Positions 5,261 to 15,700 of a DNA stretch of 20,348 bases are shown piece after piece. Position 1 is the first letter of the stretch, and every line of letters begins with the position of its first letter. The position numbers and the translations under genes were made by a program. The DNA is taken from NCBI GenBank assembly GCA_000434115.1, contig FR894050.1:1-20348 (forward strand), in the 5' to 3' direction. The DNA comes from Roseburia sp. CAG:309 (GTDB taxonomy: Bacteria; Bacillota; Clostridia; Lachnospirales; Lachnospiraceae). The notes below the pieces were generated by a model. That model was given only the letters and a program-made list of their open reading frames with translations. It was not told the origin of the DNA and made no database searches.

Positions 5261-6736
5261 ATGAAATTACAAAACTGGAAAAGGAAAATACTGGCAACAG
5301 CTCTGACGATAGGGGTATTTGCCGGAAGCATTGCTGCAAATGGAACACAGGCTGCGGCTGCGGAGCAGAAGGTAACAGGATTGACGGAACTGGCAAAGGT
5401 GATCCGTGACAACGGAATGCAGAGAAAAAGTCAGTTTTCGGTAGATTTCACTGGGACGGATGAGGAGTGGAGCCGTCTGTTTGATAGTATGTCGTTCTTT
5501 TATTACGATATGATCGTTTTAGATGACGCATCGACTTCAGACGATTCGGATTATCTGATCGGAAATATCAACTTTTCAAAACAATTTATGGGTGAAGCAA
5601 CGGTGGATGAAGAAAGCGGAACTGGCGAGATTATCTTTACACCAACTTATTTTGAGACAGCAGACGAGACAGAGTATGTCAATACGCATACCAAACAAAT
5701 TCTTGCAGAACTCGGAACTTCGCGGATGTCCGATTATTCTAAGGTGAAAGCCATTCATGATTATGTGTGTGAACTTATTACATACACAGATGATGTGGAC
5801 AATGCTTCTTCTGCATACAGTGCATATGCAAGAGGAGAGGGGCTTTGCAACAGTTATGCACTTTGCATGTATAAACTGCTTGTGGAAGCCGGGGTGCCGT
5901 GTCACTGGATCGGAGGAAGTGCCGGTACCGGAAGAGATTCCGCAGGACATGCGTGGAACATCGTGAAACTTGGAAATCAATGGTACAATTTGGATGCGAC
6001 ATGGGATGACGCAGATAATGATAACGTAAGTCATGATTACTTTTTGAAAGGAACCACTGACTTTGATAAGGCGGATACGTCGCAGGTTCACACGATGGAT
6101 AATGAGTATTATTCGAGCGGTTATCTTACCGTTTTTCCAATTGCGGAAACATCATATACAGTAAGTGACGAGGATCTGAAACCGGTAACTCCAACGCCGA
6201 CGGCAGTACCAACCGCAACTCCGGGAACGGTACCAACTGCGTCACCGTCGGAAACTCCGGCAGTCAAACCGTCCGCAGCGCCGGCGGCACAAGAAACAAT
6301 ATCTCCAAGTGTACCAAATAACACTCCGGGAAATAATTTGTCGGAGGGAAAAACGACTGTGACCGTGCCGTCACAGGAGCCGGAACAAAAAGAAGACAAT
6401 GTATCGCAAACACCAAAATATTCTTTTTCCGATATTATCGTGGGAAAATATCCGGCAAAAGGCAAATTTACCATTTCACGCAAAAAGGCAGATGATATCC
6501 AGCTTTTGATCGATAATAAGGCGGCAAGAAAGAAAATTGCAAAGATTTCTTATAAGATCACAAGTGGAAAGAAAATTATCAAGACGAAAAATTATGGCAT
6601 CAGGAAAGACGGAAAACAGTATTTTTCAAATTTGCGTGTATTTGGAAAAAAGAAGGGAAAAGCAAAGATCGCAGTTACCGTAAAACTGGTCAATGGTCAG
6701 AAGAAAAAATACAACTTTACGGTGCGTGTGCGCTAA
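5261..6736 (+). CDS. Exported transglutaminase-like protein with Pro/Thr-rich linker and C-terminal basic domain
   Basis: A 491-residue exported protein. The ATG at 5261 has AGGGAGGA 8 bp upstream; a 29-codon-longer frame would begin within the promoter. Residues 1 to about 34 form a Sec signal peptide (KLQNWKRK, a hydrophobic core, then an ATQAAAA-like cleavage region). The transglutaminase-like core has the full triad: Cys196 (GEGLCNSYA), His230 (GHAWNIV) and Asp245 (NLDATWDD), preceded by IHDYVCELITY. Many bacterial members hydrolyse or ligate peptide bonds in cell-wall or surface substrates; the substrate here is unknown. A Pro/Thr/Ala-rich linker (about 308-375) leads to a strongly Lys-rich C-terminal domain (about 385-491), probably an Ig-like beta fold that could contact anionic wall polymers (inference). 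No sortase motif is visible. The C11 protease gene starts 17 bp downstream, indicating an operon. Confidence 0.88.
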   Translation: MKLQNWKRKILATALTIGVFAGSIAANGTQAAAAEQKVTGLTELAKVIRDNGMQRKSQFSVDFTGTDEEWSRLFDSMSFFYYDMIVLDDASTSDDSDYLIGNINFSKQFMGEATVDEESGTGEIIFTPTYFETADETEYVNTHTKQILAELGTSRMSDYSKVKAIHDYVCELITYTDDVDNASSAYSAYARGEGLCNSYALCMYKLLVEAGVPCHWIGGSAGTGRDSAGHAWNIVKLGNQWYNLDATWDDADNDNVSHDYFLKGTTDFDKADTSQVHTMDNEYYSSGYLTVFPIAETSYTVSDEDLKPVTPTPTAVPTATPGTVPTASPSETPAVKPSAAPAAQETISPSVPNNTPGNNLSEGKTTVTVPSQEPEQKEDNVSQTPKYSFSDIIVGKYPAKGKFTISRKKADDIQLLIDNKAARKKIAKISYKITSGKKIIKTKNYGIRKDGKQYFSNLRVFGKKKGKAKIAVTVKLVNGQKKKYNFTVRVR

Positions 6737-6753
6737 AGACAGGGGGAAAATAA

Positions 6754-8748
6754 TTGAAAAAGAAGATAGTATTGTGCATAGTATTGGCCGGGCTGATTTT
6801 TAGCCTGGCCGGCTGTGCGGAAGAGGCCGGTCAGCCGGAAGCGGGAGTGCAGCAGGAAAATTCGGCAGTTTCGGAGGAAGAATTTGCCGGAGATGGTGCG
6901 TGGACGATTCTTGTATATTTGTGTGGAACCGATCTCGAGAGTGGTTATGGCGCGGCGACAATGGACCTGGGCGAGATGCTTGACCGAGATTTTGGCTCAC
7001 AGGTTCGTTTTGTCGTGCAGACAGGTGGCTGCACCCAGTGGCAGAATGAGGTTATTCCGGAAGATGCGATCGCGCGGTATGAGATTATAAACGGAGATAT
7101 GCAGGAAATTTCCCGCATGGATCAGGCAAATATGGCGGAAAGCACAACGTTGCAGGATTTTGTTACGTTCGGGATGGAAAATTATGGAAATAATAAATTG
7201 GGACTTATTTTATGGGATCACGGCGGCGGAAGCGTTGCCGGTGTGTGTCTGGATGAAAATTATGGGACGGACACGCTGGATTTGTCTGAGATCCGACAGG
7301 CGCTCGACGGCATTCCGAGAAAGTTCAATTTTATCGGTTACGATGCCTGCCTGATGGGTTCCGTTGAAAATGCAAAGATGCTTGCGCCGTTTGCCAATTA
7401 CATGATTGGTTCCGAAGAACTGGAGAGCGGCGGGGGCTGGGATTACGCGGCAATTGGTGCTTATTTGCAGCAAAATCCGGGAGCACCGGCAGCAGATCTG
7501 GGAAAAGAAATTTGTGACAGTTTTTACAAAAGCTGTGAAGCTCTCGGGGAAGAAAGCACGGCGACGCTTTCGGTCACGGATCTGTCAAAGATTCAAAAAG
7601 TCTGTGATGAATTTAACACGGTGGCAGAAACCATGAAAGGGAGTACAGAAAATATGGAGGCTTTTGGTGAAATTGCCAAAGGAATCCGAAAAGCGCAGAA
7701 TTATGGGGGAAATACACCGTCGGAAGGCTACAGTAATATGGTGGATCTAGGCGATATGGCAAAAAATATTGCGGGTACCGTCGATACAAGTGCTTTACAG
7801 GCAGCCATTGCAGAAGCGGTCATTTACCAGGTGAAGGGGGAAAACCGCCAGAATGCCAATGGACTTTCTGTATATTATCCGCTTCAGATCGAAGATGAAG
7901 AGGAACTAAAGACATTCGAAACAATCTGCGTCAGCGATCCGTATACCGATTTTATCGGAACGATGGTGTACGGCGCTGCCAATGGTTCGATTGAGGAATA
8001 TTCCGGAGAAAATGACTGGTCGGCAGCAGACCAGAGTGGACATGGACTGGGGCTTGTAACGGCAGAACAGAATCAGATTCAGATTGCCGAAGAACAGCAT
8101 TTAAACGATGACGGTTATTATACCTTTACGATTGCGGAGGAAAGCCTCCCGAATGTTGCATCGGTCCAGTACAATTTATATATGAAGTTTGACGATGAAA
8201 CGCCGCTGGTTTATCTGGGAAGTGACAACTGGCTTGATTATGATGACCAGACCGGTGTTGTGACGGATACGTTTCAGGGATACTGGCCGGCACTTCCGGA
8301 CGGCTCGCTTCTCAGCATGTACGTCGTAGAGGAAAGCGAGGACTATACCATCTTTTCATCTCCGATTGTACTCAATGGCAGGGAGACCAATCTTCGTTTT
8401 GCCTACCTGTATGGAGAAACGGAGGACGATGGAGAATGGCTGGTGCTCGGTGCATGGGATGGCATCGATGACGACAGTGGTCAGGCAGACAAAGAAATGA
8501 CGGAGATTCAAAAAGGAGACGTGATCCGTCCGATCTATGTTGTCGTTGATCAGGAAAGCGGAGATACGACCGAGATTAAGGGAGACAAATACCGGGTAAA
8601 GAAAAATTTCAATATTACGGAGCCAAAACTTCCGGAAGGCGAATATTATTACAGTTTCGGCATTGACGACCTCTATGGTTCTACGAAATATTTGGATTTG
8701 ATAAACTTTTGGGTAAATAAAAAAGGAAAAGTAGAACTTTCCTATTGA
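6754..8748 (+). CDS. Clostripain-family (peptidase C11) lipoprotein
   Basis: A 664-residue surface lipoprotein peptidase. It starts with TTG at 6754, preceded by a purine-rich CAGGGGGAAA site. The signal peptide ends in the lipobox LAGC with Cys21, followed by an acidic linker. The C11 catalytic core begins at WTILVYLCGTDLES. The catalytic His156 is in WDHGGG and Cys199 in YDACLMG, 43 residues apart as in clostripain and related caspase-fold (clan CD) enzymes, which cut after basic residues and often self-process. Residues beyond about 420 form a large beta-rich region (YYTFTIAEESLPNVASVQ, and so on), probably a substrate- or surface-binding module. It follows the transglutaminase gene by 17 bp and probably shares its transcript. 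The stop codon overlaps the -35 box of the rpoB promoter. No terminator is visible between them. Confidence 0.93.
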   Translation: MKKKIVLCIVLAGLIFSLAGCAEEAGQPEAGVQQENSAVSEEEFAGDGAWTILVYLCGTDLESGYGAATMDLGEMLDRDFGSQVRFVVQTGGCTQWQNEVIPEDAIARYEIINGDMQEISRMDQANMAESTTLQDFVTFGMENYGNNKLGLILWDHGGGSVAGVCLDENYGTDTLDLSEIRQALDGIPRKFNFIGYDACLMGSVENAKMLAPFANYMIGSEELESGGGWDYAAIGAYLQQNPGAPAADLGKEICDSFYKSCEALGEESTATLSVTDLSKIQKVCDEFNTVAETMKGSTENMEAFGEIAKGIRKAQNYGGNTPSEGYSNMVDLGDMAKNIAGTVDTSALQAAIAEAVIYQVKGENRQNANGLSVYYPLQIEDEEELKTFETICVSDPYTDFIGTMVYGAANGSIEEYSGENDWSAADQSGHGLGLVTAEQNQIQIAEEQHLNDDGYYTFTIAEESLPNVASVQYNLYMKFDDETPLVYLGSDNWLDYDDQTGVVTDTFQGYWPALPDGSLLSMYVVEESEDYTIFSSPIVLNGRETNLRFAYLYGETEDDGEWLVLGAWDGIDDDSGQADKEMTEIQKGDVIRPIYVVVDQESGDTTEIKGDKYRVKKNFNITEPKLPEGEYYYSFGIDDLYGSTKYLDLINFWVNKKGKVELSY

Positions 8749-8773
8749 CACCACTCTACAACTGTGGTAAGAT
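8745..8773 (+). promoter_or_regulatory. Near-consensus promoter of rpoBC
   Basis: A perfect TTGACA (8745-8750) and TAAGAT (8768-8773) are 17 bp apart, and TGG before the -10 makes it an extended element. The -35 shares bases with the C11 protease stop codon TGA (8746-8748). This is the strongest sigma-A-type site in the window and fits a highly expressed gene pair. The leader to the rpoB ATG is about 87 nt. Confidence 0.8.
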
Positions 8774-8795
8774 GGAATATACAGTACTGTGGTAA
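8761..8795 (+). repeat. Direct repeat ACTGTGGTAA in the rpoB promoter and leader
   Basis: ACTGTGGTAA occurs at 8761-8770, overlapping the extended -10, and again at 8786-8795, 25 bp later. The second copy overlaps a perfect 10-bp palindrome, ACAGTACTGT (8781-8790). A weak stem, TCAGT/ACTGA (8803-8807 with 8816-8820), follows in the leader. These could be a regulator site or a duplicated promoter remnant; the second copy has no matching -35. Confidence 0.6.
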
Positions 8796-8867
8796 ATTAG
8801 GTTCAGTGACCCTTTACTGATTCATTATAACACAGTTTTGTAAAAAAAACAAGGAGTGAAATCATCA

Positions 8868-11800
8868 ATGGAGAAAAACAGAATACGTCCTGTCAAAGTG
8901 GGCAAAGGCGTCAGAATGAGTTACTCAAAGCAAAAAGAAGTTTTGGAGATGCCTAACCTGATTGCGGTTCAGACAGATTCATACAAATGGTTTTTGGAAG
9001 AAGGTTTAAATGAAGTTTTTCGTGATATTTCCCCGATTTCAGATTACAACGGAAATCTCAGTCTTGAGTTTGTGGGATTTGAGTTGTGTAAAGATGAGGT
9101 GAAATATTCAATTGAAGCCTGCAAAGAGCGAGATGCGACATATGCAGCACCTTTGAAAGTAAAGGTAAGACTTCATAATAAAGAGACAGAAGAGATCAGT
9201 GAACATGATATTTTCATGGGAGACCTGCCTCTTATGACAGCGACGGGTACGTTTGTTATCAACGGTGCGGAGCGTGTTATCGTAAGCCAGCTGGTTCGTT
9301 CTCCGGGAATCTATTATGGTATTGCACATGATAAGATTGGTAAGGAACTGTACTCTGCTACGGTCATTCCAAACCGTGGTGCATGGCTGGAGTATGAGAC
9401 GGATTCCAATGACATTTTCTATGTACGTGTAGACCGTAACCGTAAAGTGCCGATCACAGTGTTGATCCGTGCCCTCGGTGTCGGAACAAACCAGGAGATC
9501 TTGGATCTGTTCGGTGAAGAACCAAAAATTATTGCAAGTTTTGCGAAAGACGCTTCTGAGAATTATCAGGATGGTCTTTTGGAATTGTACAAAAAACTGC
9601 GTCCGGGCGAACCACTTTCCGTCGATAGTGCTGAGAGCCTTATTAATAGTATGTTCTTTGATGTGAGAAGATACGATCTGGCTAAAGTAGGACGTTATAA
9701 ATTTAATAAAAAACTTGCATTTCGCAATCGTATCGCCGGTTTTGCTTTGGCCGAAGATGCAATTGATATGGAAAGCGGTGAAGTTATTGCCGAGGCCGGC
9801 GTTCCTTTGACCGAGGAAAAAGCGGCTGAAATCCAGAATAGAGCAATTCCTTACGTTTTTGTACAGACGGAAGAGCATGTTGCGAAAGTTCTCTCCAATA
9901 TGATGGTTGATTTGAACGCATTTTTACCAAATGCAGATAAAAAAGAATTGGGTGTGACAGAAGATGTTTATTATCCGGTACTGAAAGCAATCCTGGATGA
10001 GTACACCTCCGAAGAAGAAATTTATGAAGCGATTAAAAAACATATTCCGGACTTGATTCCGAAACATATTACGAAGGAAGATATTTTTGCTTCGATCAAT
10101 TACAATATGCATCTCGAGTATGGCATTGGAAATGATGACGATATCGACCATTTGGGCAACCGTCGTATCCGTGCTGTCGGAGAATTGCTTCAGAACCAGT
10201 ACCGTATCGGTTTGTCCCGTATGGAACGTGTGGTTCGCGAACGTATGACGACACAGGATGTAGAGACAATCTCTGCACAGTCGCTCATCAATATCAAACC
10301 TGTGACGGCAGCAGTCAAAGAGTTCTTTGGAAGCTCCCAGTTGTCACAGTTTATGGACCAGAATAACCCATTGTCCGAATTGACACATAAGAGACGTCTT
10401 TCTGCTCTTGGTCCCGGTGGTCTTTCCCGAGATCGTGCCGGATTCGAAGTCCGAGACGTTCACTATTCTCACTATGGAAGAATGTGTCCGATCGAGACGC
10501 CCGAAGGTCCTAACATCGGTCTGATCAACTCGCTGGCATCCTATGCACGCATCAATGAGTATGGTTTTGTAGAAGCTCCATACCGCAAGGTAGACAAGAC
10601 TGACCCGGATAATCCAATCGTAACGGACGAAGTCGTTTACATGACAGCAGACGAAGAAGACCGTTATCATGTGGCTCAAGCGAATGAGGCATTGGATGAA
10701 GACGGACATTTTGTACGTAAGAACATTTCCGGACGTTTTCGTGAAGAAACTTCCGAATTTGAAAGAAATAAAATTGATTTCATGGATGTATCGCCGAAGA
10801 TGGTATTCTCGGTAGCAACAGCCATGATCCCATTCCTGGAAAACGACGATGCAAACCGTGCGCTGATGGGATCCAACATGCAGCGTCAGGCAGTGCCGCT
10901 TTTGGTAACCGAAGCACCGGTTGTTGGTACAGGTATGGAAATGAAAGCCGCTGTCGATTCAGGTAACTGTGTCGTAGCGAAAGAAGGCGGTGTAGTAGAG
11001 CGCTCTGAGTCCAACCGCATCATTATCAAAAAAGCGGACGGAAACCGCGATGAGTATAAACTTGCCAAGTTTGTACGAAGCAATCAGGGTACTTGTATGA
11101 ACCAGCGTCCGATCGTAACAAAGGGCGATGTGATCGAAAAAGGACAGGTTATCGCAGATGGACCTTCTACTTCCGGCGGAGAGATCGCTCTCGGTAAGAA
11201 CCCTCTGATCGGATTTATGACATGGGAAGGTTATAACTACGAGGATGCCGTTCTTCTTAGTGAAAGACTGGTACAGGAAGATGTATATACTTCCGTTCAT
11301 ATTACAGAATACGAAACCGAAGCCAGAGATACCAAACTCGGACCGGAAGAGATTACCCGTGATGTGCCGGGTGTCGGCGATGACGCGCTCAAAGATCTGA
11401 ATGAGCAGGGTATCATCCGTATCGGTGCAGAGGTTCGTGCCGGCGATATTCTTGTCGGAAAAGTAACACCAAAGGGAGAAACCGAACTGACAGCTGAGGA
11501 AAGACTTCTTCGTGCGATCTTCGGTGAAAAAGCACGTGAAGTAAGAGATACCTCTCTTCGTGTTCCTCATGGTGAATTTGGTATTGTCGTAGATGCGAAA
11601 GTATTTACGAGAGAAAACGGAGATGAACTTTCTCCGGGAGTAAATAAAACCGTGCGTATTTACATCGCACAGAAGAGAAAGATCCAGGTTGGAGATAAGA
11701 TGGCTGGTCGTCATGGTAACAAGGGTGTAATTTCCCGTGTACTTCCGGTAGAAGACATGCCATTCCTTCCAAACGGACGTCCTCTTGATATCGTATTGAA

Positions 11801-12671
11801 CCCTCTGGGTGTGCCTTCCCGTATGAACATCGGACAGGTGCTCGAGATTCACTTGAGTCTGGCAGCAAAAGCCCTTGGTTTCAACGTGGCGACACCGGTA
11901 TTTGATGGCGCAAACGAAGTTGATATTATGGATACTTTGAAACTTGCCAATGATTATGTCAATACTCCATTGGATGAGTTTGAAGCAAAATATAAAGATG
12001 TTCTGGATCCGGAAGTGATGCAGTACCTTCTGGAAAATGAAGAATACCGCAAAGAATGGGCAGGCGTACCGATCAAAGAAGATGGAAAAGTTCAGCTTCG
12101 TGACGGACGTACCGGTGAGTTCTTTGATGGAGAAGTAACGATTGGATTCATGCACTACCTGAAACTCCACCATTTGGTTGACGATAAGATCCATGCTCGT
12201 TCAACCGGTCCTTACTCTCTTGTAACACAGCAGCCTTTGGGTGGTAAAGCCCAGTTCGGTGGACAGCGTTTTGGAGAGATGGAGGTATGGGCACTTGAGG
12301 CTTATGGTGCTGCTTATACACTTCAGGAAATCCTTACTGTAAAATCCGATGATGTGGTCGGTCGTGTGAAGACATACGAAGCAATCATCAAAGGTGACAA
12401 TATCTCTGAACCGGGAATACCTGAGTCCTTTAAGGTATTGCTGAAAGAGTTACAGTCTCTTGCACTGGATGTAGCAGTTCTTGATGAAAACGGCGAAGAG
12501 ATCCAGATGACAGAGTCTGTGGAAGAAGTAAATGTGGAAGATATGTCAGGATTGATGGAAGGCGACCGATTCGAACTCGAAGAAGAGTCCTTTGAAGATG
12601 CCGGATTCCGTGAGGCTGAATTGTCAGAAATTGATGACGACAGCAGCATTGGCATTTCCGAAGATGAATAA
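8868..12671 (+). CDS. rpoB: DNA-directed RNA polymerase beta subunit
   Basis: The 1267-residue beta subunit of RNA polymerase, which with beta' forms the catalytic core and binds rifampicin. The start at ATG 8868 follows AAGGAG (8851-8856); an in-frame GTG at 8856 lies inside that site and is rejected. Family signatures run the full length: GDLPLMTATGTFVINGAERV, then the rifampicin-resistance region from G488 on, with SQLSQFMDQNNPLSELTHKR and SALGPGGL, then MCPIETPEGPNIGLI, the active-site-proximal GYNYEDA, KRKIQVGDKMAGRHGNKG, and GGKAQFGGQRFGEMEVWALEA near the C-terminus. Asp497, His507 and Ser512 correspond to E. coli 516, 526 and 531 and are all wild type, so target-based rifampicin resistance is not indicated. 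The last 45 or so residues are a strongly acidic tail. rpoC follows after 44 bp. Confidence 0.99.
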   Translation: MEKNRIRPVKVGKGVRMSYSKQKEVLEMPNLIAVQTDSYKWFLEEGLNEVFRDISPISDYNGNLSLEFVGFELCKDEVKYSIEACKERDATYAAPLKVKVRLHNKETEEISEHDIFMGDLPLMTATGTFVINGAERVIVSQLVRSPGIYYGIAHDKIGKELYSATVIPNRGAWLEYETDSNDIFYVRVDRNRKVPITVLIRALGVGTNQEILDLFGEEPKIIASFAKDASENYQDGLLELYKKLRPGEPLSVDSAESLINSMFFDVRRYDLAKVGRYKFNKKLAFRNRIAGFALAEDAIDMESGEVIAEAGVPLTEEKAAEIQNRAIPYVFVQTEEHVAKVLSNMMVDLNAFLPNADKKELGVTEDVYYPVLKAILDEYTSEEEIYEAIKKHIPDLIPKHITKEDIFASINYNMHLEYGIGNDDDIDHLGNRRIRAVGELLQNQYRIGLSRMERVVRERMTTQDVETISAQSLINIKPVTAAVKEFFGSSQLSQFMDQNNPLSELTHKRRLSALGPGGLSRDRAGFEVRDVHYSHYGRMCPIETPEGPNIGLINSLASYARINEYGFVEAPYRKVDKTDPDNPIVTDEVVYMTADEEDRYHVAQANEALDEDGHFVRKNISGRFREETSEFERNKIDFMDVSPKMVFSVATAMIPFLENDDANRALMGSNMQRQAVPLLVTEAPVVGTGMEMKAAVDSGNCVVAKEGGVVERSESNRIIIKKADGNRDEYKLAKFVRSNQGTCMNQRPIVTKGDVIEKGQVIADGPSTSGGEIALGKNPLIGFMTWEGYNYEDAVLLSERLVQEDVYTSVHITEYETEARDTKLGPEEITRDVPGVGDDALKDLNEQGIIRIGAEVRAGDILVGKVTPKGETELTAEERLLRAIFGEKAREVRDTSLRVPHGEFGIVVDAKVFTRENGDELSPGVNKTVRIYIAQKRKIQVGDKMAGRHGNKGVISRVLPVEDMPFLPNGRPLDIVLNPLGVPSRMNIGQVLEIHLSLAAKALGFNVATPVFDGANEVDIMDTLKLANDYVNTPLDEFEAKYKDVLDPEVMQYLLENEEYRKEWAGVPIKEDGKVQLRDGRTGEFFDGEVTIGFMHYLKLHHLVDDKIHARSTGPYSLVTQQPLGGKAQFGGQRFGEMEVWALEAYGAAYTLQEILTVKSDDVVGRVKTYEAIIKGDNISEPGIPESFKVLLKELQSLALDVAVLDENGEEIQMTESVEEVNVEDMSGLMEGDRFELEEESFEDAGFREAELSEIDDDSSIGISEDE

Positions 12672-12715
12672 ATAATTGCAGGTAAATACATCATGTTATA
12701 GAAAGGACGATAAGA

Positions 12716-15700
12716 ATGCCACAGGTAAGCGATGTAATTCAGGAAACATTAACATATGACAAAATTAAGATCAAACTGGCATCTCCGGACAAGATCCGTG
12801 AGTGGTCTCGTGGAGAGGTAAAAAAGCCGGAAACGATCAACTACAGAACATTGAAACCGGAAAAAGACGGTTTGTTCTGTGAAAAGATTTTTGGACCAAG
12901 CAAAGACTGGGAATGTCATTGTGGAAAATATAAAAAAGTTCGTTATAAAGGTGTTGTCTGCGATCGATGCGGCGTTGAGGTTACGAAATCCAGCGTACGT
13001 AGAGAACGTATGGGACACATTGAACTGGCAGCGCCGGTTTCCCATATCTGGTATTTTAAAGGGATTCCGAGCCGTATGGGACTGATCCTTGATATCTCTC
13101 CAAAGGTATTGGAAAAAGTTCTGTACTTTGCAGCATATATCGTATTGGAGTCCGATACGAAAGAAATTCAGGTAAAACAGGTTCTCTCTGAGAGAGAATA
13201 TCAGAAAGCCAAAGAAGATTTTGGTGATACATTCCGTGTAGGTATGGGTGCAGAATCCATTCAGGAATTATTACAGAGAATTGACTTGGACAAAGAGTCC
13301 AAAGAACTCAAAGCAGAGTTGAATGCTTCTACAGGCCAGAAACGTGCTCGTATCATCAAGAGACTCGAAGTAATCGAAGCATTCCGCGAGTCCGGCAACA
13401 ATCCGGACTGGATGATTTTGACAGTAATTCCGGTTATCCCACCGGATCTTCGTCCAATGGTACAGCTCGATGGTGGTCGTTTTGCGACATCCGATATGAA
13501 TGATCTGTATCGTCGAATCATCAACCGTAACAACCGTTTGAAGAGACTTCTGGAGCTCGGCGCACCGGATATCATCGTACGTAATGAAAAACGTATGCTT
13601 CAGGAAGCGGTAGATGCTTTGATCGACAATGGACGCCGCGGACGTCCGGTAACCGGTCCTGGTAACCGTGCTCTGAAATCCCTTTCCGATATGCTGAAAG
13701 GTAAACAGGGACGTTTCCGTCAGAACCTGCTCGGAAAACGTGTTGACTATTCAGGACGTTCCGTTATCGTCGTAGGTCCGGAACTTAAGATTTATCAGTG
13801 TGGTCTTCCAAAAGAAATGGCAATCGAACTGTTTAAGCCATTTGTTATGAAAGAACTTGTAGCAAACGGAACCGCACATAATATTAAAAATGCGAAGAAA
13901 ATGGTAGAGAAGTTGGAGCCTGCTGTATGGGATATCTTAGAGCAGGTTATCAAAGAGCATCCGGTTATGTTGAACCGTGCTCCTACACTTCACCGTCTGG
14001 GTATCCAGGCATTTGAGCCTACGCTTGTAGAGGGTAAAGCGATCAAACTTCATCCATTGGTATGTACTGCGTTTAACGCGGACTTCGATGGTGACCAGAT
14101 GGCTGTGCATCTTCCGCTTTCCGTAGAGGCTCAGGCAGAGTGCCGTTTCCTTCTGCTTTCACCGAACAACCTTTTGAAGCCATCCGATGGTGGTCCGGTA
14201 GCCGTACCTTCTCAGGATATGGTTCTTGGTATCTATTACCTGACACAGGAGCGTCCGGGTGCAAAAGGCGAAGGAAAAGCATTCAAGAACATGAACGAAG
14301 CAATCATTGCTTACGAAAATCATGAGATTACCCTGCATGCAAAGATTAAAGTAAAATGTCAGGGAATCAATAAAAACGGCGAAATGGAATCCCGTATCAT
14401 TGAGTCCACGCTGGGACGTTTCATTTTCAATGAGATCATCAGTCAGGATCTGGGATTCGTAGACCGAAGCAAGGATGAGAATTTCCTTAAATTGGAAATT
14501 GATTTCCATGTAGGAAAGAAACAGTTGAAACAGATCCTTGAGAAATGTATCAATAATCATGGTGCTACAAAGACAGCAGAGACTTTGGATGCGATCAAGT
14601 CTCTCGGTTACAAATATTCTACAAGAGCAGCGATGACGGTATCTATTTCCGATATGGAAGTGCCGGCAGCGAAGAAAGAGATTCTTGCAGATGCAGAAAG
14701 CACAATTGAAAATATTTCGAGAAACTTCCGTCGTGGTCTTTTGACCGAGGAAGAACGATACAAAGCTGTTATTGAGACCTGGAAAGAGGCCGATGATGAG
14801 ATTACAGAGGCGCTTCTTACCGGACTTGACAAATATAACAACATCTTTATGATGGCGGATTCCGGAGCCCGTGGTTCTGACAAACAGATCAAACAGCTTG
14901 CCGGAATGCGTGGATTGATGGCAGATACATCCGGTCGTACGATCGAACTGCCGATCAAATCAAATTTCCGTGAAGGACTTGACGTACTGGAGTACTTCAT
15001 TTCCGCACATGGTGCTCGTAAGGGACTTTCCGATACAGCGCTTCGTACAGCCGATTCCGGATACCTGACTCGTCGTCTGGTAGACGTATCACAGGATCTT
15101 ATCATCCGTGAGACAGACTGTTGCGAAGGAAAAGACGAGATTCCGGGAATGTGGATCAGTGCATTCATGGATGGAAAAGAAGTCATCGAGACTTTGGAAC
15201 AGCGTATTACAGGCCGTTATGCCTGCGACGATATGTATGATGATGAAGGCGAGCTGATCGTAAAGGCAAATCATATGATTACACCAAAACGTGCTGCCCG
15301 TATCGTCAATACCAAAGCAATTATTGATGCCGGAGATGCTGCCAAGATTAAGATTCGTACGATTCTGACATGTAAATCTCATGTTGGTATCTGTGCAAAA
15401 TGTTACGGATCAAACATGGCAACCGGCGAGCCGGTACAGGTTGGTGAAGCAGTTGGTATCATCGCTGCCCAGTCAATCGGTGAACCTGGTACACAGCTTA
15501 CCATGCGTACATTCCATACCGGTGGTGTAGCCGGAGACGATATCACACAGGGTCTTCCTCGTGTCGAGGAGCTTTTCGAGGCAAGAAAGCCGAAAGGTCT
15601 TGCTATCATTTCCGAATTTGGCGGAAAAGTTACTCTTCGTGATACGAAGAAGAAACGTGAAGTTATCATTACCGATGAAGAAAATGGTCAGACAAAGGCA

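Noticed and set aside
8856..8867. Upstream GTG start for rpoB
   Set aside because: The GTG shares bases with the AAGGAG ribosome-binding site that serves the ATG at 8868.
8774..8867. Riboswitch or attenuator in the rpoB leader
   Set aside because: The leader is under 100 nt, has only a weak 5-bp stem and no terminator hairpin.
9108..9878. 256-codon open frame antisense to rpoB
   Set aside because: Shadow of the conserved rpoB coding strand, with atypical composition and no motifs.
10329..10430. Possible rifampicin-resistance substitutions in rpoB
   Set aside because: The key positions Asp497, His507 and Ser512 are the usual sensitive-type residues; Leu for Ile changes nearby are common natural variation.
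10959..12194. 411-codon open frame antisense to rpoB
   Set aside because: It lies wholly within rpoB, which is conserved residue by residue here; the long frame reflects rpoB codon bias, and the predicted protein is rich in Cys, Phe, His and Tyr with no family motif.
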